From contig JAJBTD010000088.1 of NCBI GenBank assembly GCA_020861055.1, forward strand, positions 1 through 7,252: a stretch of DNA of 7,252 bases, read 5' to 3'. Below the pieces are notes generated by a model. That model was given only the letters and a program-made list of their open reading frames with translations, was not told where the DNA came from and ran no database searches. The position numbers were made by a program, and so were the translations under genes. Origin of the DNA: Clostridiales bacterium (GTDB taxonomy: Bacteria; Bacillota; Clostridia; Oscillospirales; Oscillospiraceae). This document shows positions 1-4,399 of the stretch, in pieces (the first letter of the stretch is position 1; every line of letters starts with the position of its first letter).

Positions 1-195
1 GGGATCTACCCCCAGCACCACCGGGCCGAGAGCATCCGCAACAGCGCCCAGGCGGGTCTGCGCCAGTTCCCGAACGTGGTCATGACGCAGCACATGGCGT
101 TCTACACCGATGCGGCGGTGGCCAAGATGGTTCAATGCGGCGTCGAGGGCATTTGCTCTGTGCTCTCCACCGGCAGCTATCGGACGCTGCTGTGA
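1..195 (+). CDS. D-lactate dehydrogenase-like 2-hydroxyacid dehydrogenase, C-terminal 64 residues (5' truncated by window edge)
   Basis: The reading frame is open from base 1 and ends at TGA 193-195. The 64 residues contain the segment NVVMTQHMAFYTD, which matches the C-terminal catalytic-histidine region of the D-isomer-specific 2-hydroxyacid dehydrogenases (D-LDH/VanH branch, usually NVxxTPHTAFYT). The histidine (fragment residue 31) would be the acid/base that pairs with the substrate hydroxyl. Full family members are about 330 residues, so roughly four fifths of the gene lies outside the window. Enzymes of this branch reduce pyruvate or another 2-ketoacid to the D-hydroxyacid with NADH in the cytoplasm. 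The usual proline before the histidine is glutamine here. Substrate cannot be decided from the tail; D-lactate is the default inference. It converges on hprK. Confidence 0.8.
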   Translation, partial: GIYPQHHRAESIRNSAQAGLRQFPNVVMTQHMAFYTDAAVAKMVQCGVEGICSVLSTGSYRTLL

Positions 196-215
196 GGAAA
201 ATAAATCCAGGAACA

Positions 216-250
216 AGTGCCGGGGTCAGGTTTTGTCTGGCCCCGGCACT
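216..250. terminator. Bidirectional hairpin terminator between convergent genes
   Basis: A 14-bp stem (216-229 with 237-250) with one G-T wobble and a 7-nt loop lies between the dehydrogenase stop at 195 and the hprK stop at 272. The stem is very GC-rich (AGTGCCGGGG arm). The tracts after it are only moderately T-rich on either strand (GTCTGTTGTGTT on plus; TGTTCCTGGATTTATTTT on minus), so it is not a textbook T-tract terminator. Its position between two convergent stops argues strongly for a shared terminator. Confidence 0.8.
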
Positions 251-271
251 GTCTGTTGTGTTACGACAGGC

Positions 272-1228
272 TCACAGCTCTGTCTGGCGCTCCGCGATCT
301 GTCGGTCGAAATGCTGGTTGATCTGGTCGGTAAACTCCTGGGCGGCGTTGTAGCCCATCTTCTTGTGGCGGTTGTTCATGGCGGCCACCTCGATAATGAC
401 GGCCAGATTCCGTCCGGGCTTTACCGGGATGGTGAGGGTGGGCAGCTCCACGTCCAGGATGGAGGTGTACATGCTCTCCAGCCCCAGCCGGTCATAGAGC
501 ATCCCCTCCTTCCACTGCTCCAGGTTGATGACCAGATTGATCTCCTGGCTCTCCTTGACGGCTGCCATACCGAACAGGCGGCGCACGTCGATGACGCCGA
601 TGCCCCGCAGCTCCACATAGTACCGGATCAGCTCCGGAGCCATGCCGATGAGGGAGCCGGGGCCGACCCGGTGAATCTCCACGGCGTCGTCGGCGATGAG
701 CCGGTGACCCCGTTTGATCAGCTCCACGGCGGTCTCGCTCTTGCCCACGCCGCTCTCTCCCAGCAGCAGCACTCCCTCGCCGTAAATCTCTACCAGAACC
801 CCGTGTCGGGTGATCTGAGGGGAGAGGTGGCGGTTGAGAGAGGTGATGAGCAGGTTCTGGATGGCTGCGGTGTCCTGGCTGGTGCGCAGCAGCGTCCGGT
901 CGTACTTCTCCGCCGCCGCCAGGCATTCGGGAAAGACCTCCAGGTTCCGGGCGATGATGACGGCGGGCAGCGGCCGGGAGAACAGGTCGTCGAACCGCTG
1001 CCGCCGCTCCTCCGGGGAGAGCTTGGTGAGATAGGTCCACTCCACCATGCCCAGCAGCTGAATGCGCTCGATGTCAAAGTAGTCGTAAAAACCCACCAGC
1101 TGAAGGCCGGGTCGGTTGATGCTGGCCTTGAGGATGTGTATCTTCTCGTAGTCCTTGCAGCCATGAATCACCTCCAGGTTGAACTCCTTGATAATGGCCC
1201 CCAGCTCTACGAAATGGCCTCCGTACAT
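272..1228 (-). CDS. hprK: HPr kinase/phosphorylase
   Basis: This is the bifunctional cytoplasmic enzyme that phosphorylates HPr on Ser46 with ATP or PPi and removes the phosphate by phosphorolysis. It controls CcpA-mediated carbon catabolite repression and PTS flux. The 318-residue product matches the family length of about 310. The N-terminal regulatory domain covers about residues 1-130. The kinase domain follows, with conserved His142, a Walker A loop GESGVGKS at 157-164, the acidic pair D180-D181 after the RLIAD segment, the family signature ELRGIG followed by IDVRRLFG from 206, and the C-terminal VKPGRNLAVIIEVAAMN motif. All expected active-site residues are present. I start it at ATG 1228 because an AGGAGGG site sits 8 nt upstream; the longer in-frame start at 1312 would place the promoter inside the gene. 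It appears monocistronic, with its own promoter and a terminator on each side, and not visibly linked to the uvrC, murB, rapZ or lgt genes that often neighbour hprK. Confidence 0.97.
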   Translation of the reverse strand: MYGGHFVELGAIIKEFNLEVIHGCKDYEKIHILKASINRPGLQLVGFYDYFDIERIQLLGMVEWTYLTKLSPEERRQRFDDLFSRPLPAVIIARNLEVFPECLAAAEKYDRTLLRTSQDTAAIQNLLITSLNRHLSPQITRHGVLVEIYGEGVLLLGESGVGKSETAVELIKRGHRLIADDAVEIHRVGPGSLIGMAPELIRYYVELRGIGVIDVRRLFGMAAVKESQEINLVINLEQWKEGMLYDRLGLESMYTSILDVELPTLTIPVKPGRNLAVIIEVAAMNNRHKKMGYNAAQEFTDQINQHFDRQIAERQTEL

Positions 1229-1236
1229 AGGCGATG

Positions 1237-1243
1237 CCCTCCT
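1237..1243 (-). promoter_or_regulatory. Ribosome binding site deciding the hprK start
   Basis: On the minus strand this reads AGGAGGG, a near-perfect anti-16S match, with an 8-nt spacer to the ATG at 1228. It is the main reason for choosing 1228 over the in-frame upstream codon at 1312. Confidence 0.9.
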
Positions 1244-1268
1244 GTTTCCATCTTTTTGTGATGACTTT

Positions 1269-1297
1269 AGTATAACGGTTTTGGGGGCGATTGGCAA
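1269..1297 (-). promoter_or_regulatory. Sigma-A type promoter of hprK
   Basis: On the minus strand a -35 box TTGCCA (1292-1297) is followed by a 17-bp spacer and a -10 box TATACT (1269-1274), each one mismatch from consensus. Transcription would begin near 1262, giving a leader of about 34 nt that carries the AGGAGGG site. It lies just downstream of the terminator at 1349-1381, so hprK is expected to be transcribed independently of the wall-polymer operon. No catabolite-responsive operator was recognised around it. Confidence 0.82.
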
Positions 1298-1348
1298 CGG
1301 TTTCTTGCGCATCTGCGGAGGTCAATTGTGCGGGCCGGGCTGTCCGGC

Positions 1349-1381
1349 AAAAAAATCGAGGCCAGGCAGATGCCTGGCCTC
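1349..1381 (-). terminator. Intrinsic terminator of the four-gene polymer operon
   Basis: On the minus strand a perfect 10-bp GC-rich stem (GAGGCCAGGC with GCCTGGCCTC; 1372-1381 and 1358-1367) closes a 4-nt loop and is followed, after GA, by seven consecutive T (1349-1355). It begins 35 bp after the stop codon of the SDR gene. The plus-strand side has no T tract, so the terminator acts on the minus-strand operon only. Confidence 0.93.
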
Positions 1382-1415
1382 AAATCAGCTTTCGTATCTG
1401 AGCCGTTCGACGTTC

Positions 1416-2474
1416 TCACTGTGTCCGCATCGCCGCGATCATCCGCCGGAACATCTCCGCCAGTCCCACCGTAGGCTGCCAGCCCAGGGACTCCAGAGCG
1501 CCTGGGTCCAGGTTCAGGAAATGGTCGGCGGGATACTTTCTCCTGCTCTCCTCGGTGGCGGCGATTTTGACCGAAATCTCCCCGTTCGCCAGCTCCCGTG
1601 CCACCATCTCCCCCATCTCCCGGATGGAGGAATAGGTGGTGGGGTTGGCTGCGTTATAGGAGCACCCGGCCTGCCCCTTCAGCAGCACGGTCAGGATGGC
1701 GGCGGCGGCATCCATGGCGTAGACGTAGCAGTGCTTGCTCTTGCCCTCGGTTTGCAGGACAATGTCCTGCCGGTGCATGGCGCAGCGGGCAAACTCCGCA
1801 AAGACCCGCTTATCATTTGCCGCAACGCCGGGGCCAAAGGTCTGGGCCAGACGGACGCTCCTGGCGTTCAGGCCGTATTCGCTGGCATAGGCGGCGCACA
1901 GGGCCTCGCAGAGCCGCTTGCTCTCCGGGTAACAGTTGCGCACCACCAGGGGGTCCAGATAGCCCACATCCCCCTCGGCCAGCGGCGCTTCGGTGCGGAT
2001 GGTGCCGTACATCTCCATGCTGGAGAGGTAGACAAAGCCCTCCGCCCCCTTGTCCTTCGCCATGGCCAACAGATTAGCGGTGCCGCCCACGGCGGCGGAG
2101 ATCGTCTCCACCGGATGCTCCACAAAATAGGAGCTGGCAGTGGGGCTGGCTCCGTGTACCACATAGTCGATGGGCATGGCCAGCTCTGGCAGCCGCTCCA
2201 CCGTACCCTCCGCCAGCAAAAGCCGGTCGCTGTATCGGAGCTGGGCGGCGAACTGCCGCTCTGCCCTCGCTGCGTCGCGCACCAGCATGACCACCGTGAG
2301 GCCGAGGCCGCGCACCCGATCAGCGTACAGCAGTCCGCTGGCCAGCGTGGAGCCGATCAGACCGGTGCCCCCGGTGAGCAGCAGAGTTTTCCCTTGCAGT
2401 CTCTGCCAGGGAATCTGCTCCTGGGCGGCAAAGCGTTCCAAGTCCTCCCGAAAGACAGGGGTATCCAGCCACAT
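1416..2474 (-). CDS. NAD-dependent epimerase/dehydratase, extended SDR family
   Basis: The 352-residue protein has a Rossmann dinucleotide-binding loop GGTGLIG at 35-41, preceded by an N-terminal extension of about 28 residues. It has an extended-SDR active site with S151-S152 in VYLSSMEMYG, catalytic Y182 and K186 in the motif RNCYPESKR, and a C-terminal substrate domain. The RxCYxExKR pattern resembles UDP-glucuronate decarboxylase and dTDP-glucose 4,6-dehydratase relatives, which oxidise, decarboxylate, dehydrate or epimerise nucleotide sugars. It is the last gene of the operon, 32 bp after the acyltransferase gene. The ATG at 2474 follows GGGAGG at 2486-2491 with a rather long 11-nt spacer, with a closer AGAGG at 2479-2483. 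In the operon it occupies the place of the reductase that usually accompanies TarI. Fold and cofactor use are secure; the substrate is not. It could act on a CDP- or UDP-linked sugar, or reduce a pentulose phosphate. Confidence 0.9.
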   Translation of the reverse strand: MWLDTPVFREDLERFAAQEQIPWQRLQGKTLLLTGGTGLIGSTLASGLLYADRVRGLGLTVVMLVRDAARAERQFAAQLRYSDRLLLAEGTVERLPELAMPIDYVVHGASPTASSYFVEHPVETISAAVGGTANLLAMAKDKGAEGFVYLSSMEMYGTIRTEAPLAEGDVGYLDPLVVRNCYPESKRLCEALCAAYASEYGLNARSVRLAQTFGPGVAANDKRVFAEFARCAMHRQDIVLQTEGKSKHCYVYAMDAAAAILTVLLKGQAGCSYNAANPTTYSSIREMGEMVARELANGEISVKIAATEESRRKYPADHFLNLDPGALESLGWQPTVGLAEMFRRMIAAMRTQ

Positions 2475-2506
2475 AATTCCTCTAACCTCCCGATATTTTA
2501 TGAACT

Positions 2507-3565
2507 CTAATCTGCGCCGCCCTCTGGCCGGTGCAGCTTGGGGTAGATGACCGCCCGGATCGGTTTTTCCCAGAAGGGCAGGGCGCAGAAAATCGTCAGC
2601 AGCGCCGCCACCGGCAGGATGACCAGGTTGCTGACGCCAGCCGCCGCCGTCATTGCGTCGAAATGCAAGCCACTATATAGAACATAAAGGATGGGCCGGT
2701 GCAGCGTATAAATCTGCAACGTCCTCCGCCCAATGGCGGTAAACACCCTGCCTCCGGGAAGATGGCTTGGCATAACAGCAATCAGCGCCGTACAAAGCAG
2801 GGCGACCACCGCATAGTAGCCCAGGCGGATGAGTCCACCGAAAAAGGCCAAATCCACCTGTCCATAGCTCCCCAGTGCACTAAAACGGTTTCTCCCCGTT
2901 AACAGGGGGCGGAGAAAGTAAAAGTCATCTGTGCAGTGGAAGCAGATGACTGCCAATGCCGCCAGCACCAGCAGTCCGCCGATCCTGATCCATTTTCCCG
3001 ACAGCTTTTCCGCCACCCTTGTTGGGTCCAGGCAGTAGCCGGCGAAGAAAAACGGGTAGAACACGATGGCGCGCATCAGCGCCATCGTATCGCCCACGTT
3101 GCTGTCGTAGCCGATAAAACAGGCCAGCACCACAGAGGCAATCAGCACCCACCGGTGAGAAAACCTGCTCAGAAAAATGGTGACAAGGTTGTACAAGAAC
3201 AGCACCAGGGCATACCATGGCAGACCGGCAGACTCCAACAGGGAAAAGCTGAATTCATGCGCAATGATTCCCTGCACAAGACAAATCAGCATTTTGGTAA
3301 ACAGATACAGCACCAGGAAAGAGAAAATATGCGGATACCGTCTCTCGTTTACGTTCCGCTTGCTGAACAGTCCGTCCACAAACAGGAAACAGGGCATATG
3401 AAAGGCATAGATGAACAGGTACAGCCCCCTCATTCGGACGGAATCCGCCGTATAATAGTCCACCATATGCCCCAGCACCACCAGAAAAATCAGCAGCGCC
3501 CGCAGCAGATCCCATTTCTCGATTCTGGCCCCGCCCTGTACACGCGGTTTCAACGTTTCTGTCAT
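2507..3565 (-). CDS. Integral-membrane acyltransferase (acyltransferase-3 family), probable polymer O-acetylase
   Basis: The 352-residue, strongly hydrophobic protein has about ten predicted membrane segments spread over residues 20-340. The N-terminal block W18-DLLRALLIFLVVLGH-33 is the hallmark of the acyltransferase-3 family, with H33 as the conserved histidine. A second motif, YAFHMPCFLF at 53-62, corresponds to the FHMPxFFFxSG segment of the fucose-4-O-acetylase-like subgroup, although the usual Ser-Gly is Asp-Gly here. Such proteins move acyl groups, usually acetyl, onto extracytoplasmic sugars or polyols. Placed between a CDP-polyol synthase and an SDR, it most likely O-acetylates the polymer made by this operon (inference). 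The start is ambiguous: GTG at 3568 and ATG at 3565 are adjacent. AAGGGG at 3576-3581 is 7 nt from GTG and 10 nt from ATG; I prefer ATG. It starts 27 bp after the cytidylyltransferase stop. Confidence 0.88.
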   Translation of the reverse strand: MTETLKPRVQGGARIEKWDLLRALLIFLVVLGHMVDYYTADSVRMRGLYLFIYAFHMPCFLFVDGLFSKRNVNERRYPHIFSFLVLYLFTKMLICLVQGIIAHEFSFSLLESAGLPWYALVLFLYNLVTIFLSRFSHRWVLIASVVLACFIGYDSNVGDTMALMRAIVFYPFFFAGYCLDPTRVAEKLSGKWIRIGGLLVLAALAVICFHCTDDFYFLRPLLTGRNRFSALGSYGQVDLAFFGGLIRLGYYAVVALLCTALIAVMPSHLPGGRVFTAIGRRTLQIYTLHRPILYVLYSGLHFDAMTAAAGVSNLVILPVAALLTIFCALPFWEKPIRAVIYPKLHRPEGGAD

Positions 3566-3592
3566 CACTGCGTTTCCCCTTTTCCAGCCGCC

Positions 3593-4378
3593 TCAGAAGT
3601 TCTCCTTCTTTTCCCGGCGATAGTGGTTCATCTTCGCCTGGATATGATTGGTCAGCCCGAAACCGAAGGCCTGCTCGTTCTCCTTGTACTGGAGCAGCCC
3701 CCGGAAGATATACACGTCCTCTGGGGTCGTCACCTTGATGTTGCCCCGGTTGCCGTAGACCAGATGCACCGGCTTGCCCAGGGTATACATGATGGTGCAG
3801 GCGTCTACCATGTCGTGATACCGGCCCGGAGAGGTGCGGATCTGATCGTGGGCCTCCAGGATATCCTTGAGATAAAAGGACTGAGGCGCCTGGGCGGTGA
3901 ACGTCTGTCTGCGCAGGGGCACCTGGTCCACCGTCGTTCCGTCATCGGTGATGACCACAGTCTCATAGCCCTGGGTGCCGGTAATGGCGCTCCCATACTC
4001 CTTGACGGCGCTGATGTTGGCGGAGATCACGTCGGCATAGACGTAGGGCCGCACCCCGTCGTGGAGCAGGACGATGGAATCGGGCGGGTTCTCGCTCTCC
4101 GCCTTTTTCAGCGCATGGTAAATAGAGTCCTGGGCAGTCTCGCCGCCGGGGACGATACCCGCCACCTTGGTGATATGGTACTCCTCCACCAGCGCCTGCA
4201 TATAGTCGATATACTCCTCCAGCACGGAGACATAAATTTTGTCGATCTGGGCGTGGTACTGGAACTGCTCCAGAGTGTGGATGACCACCGGCTTCCCGTT
4301 GATCTCCAAAAACTGCTTGGGCACCCCGGCCCCCATGCGCACGCCGCTGCCTCCGGCAAAAATCATTGCAATATTCAT
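3593..4378 (-). CDS. tarI: TarI/IspD-type cytidylyltransferase (probable D-ribitol-5-phosphate cytidylyltransferase)
   Basis: The 261-residue protein activates an alditol or sugar phosphate with CTP to a CDP-linked donor plus pyrophosphate, in the cytoplasm. The nucleotide-binding start AGGSGVRMGAGVPKQF (8-23) carries R14 and K21, the CTP-contacting residues of the family. It also has GGETAQDSI at 78-86, HDGVRP at 106-111, the R157 to QAPQSF region, and GNIKVTTPEDVYIFR with K215. The ending EDVYIFRGLLQYKE is more like TarI than like the isoprenoid enzyme IspD, and the polymerase and acyltransferase neighbours support TarI. Family members are about 230-240 residues; the last 20 or so residues here form a basic tail (HIQAKMNHYRREKKENF) not needed for the fold. 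ATG 4378 lies 21 bp after the TagF-like stop, with AAGGAT at 4391-4396 and a long 12-nt spacer, so translation may be coupled. IspD activity cannot be excluded by sequence alone. Confidence 0.88.
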   Translation of the reverse strand: MNIAMIFAGGSGVRMGAGVPKQFLEINGKPVVIHTLEQFQYHAQIDKIYVSVLEEYIDYMQALVEEYHITKVAGIVPGGETAQDSIYHALKKAESENPPDSIVLLHDGVRPYVYADVISANISAVKEYGSAITGTQGYETVVITDDGTTVDQVPLRRQTFTAQAPQSFYLKDILEAHDQIRTSPGRYHDMVDACTIMYTLGKPVHLVYGNRGNIKVTTPEDVYIFRGLLQYKENEQAFGFGLTNHIQAKMNHYRREKKENF

Positions 4379-4399
4379 CGGCTTAGCTCTATCCTTTTC

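Noticed and set aside
110..1261. A plus-strand open frame of 383 codons opposite hprK.
   Set aside because: The opposite strand encodes an unmistakable HPr kinase with all motifs; this frame also overlaps the dehydrogenase end and the 216-250 hairpin out of frame, and has no family features.
1334..1348. A second small hairpin (GCCGG-5 nt-CCGGC) next to the operon terminator.
   Set aside because: On the minus strand it comes after the T tract and has no T run of its own; on the plus strand it is followed by A residues. It is too short to claim as a functional element.
1179..2510. A plus-strand open frame of 443 codons opposite the SDR gene and the hprK promoter region.
   Set aside because: It crosses the minus-strand terminator and the hprK promoter, has no recognisable domain, and mirrors the codon pattern of the SDR gene on the other strand.
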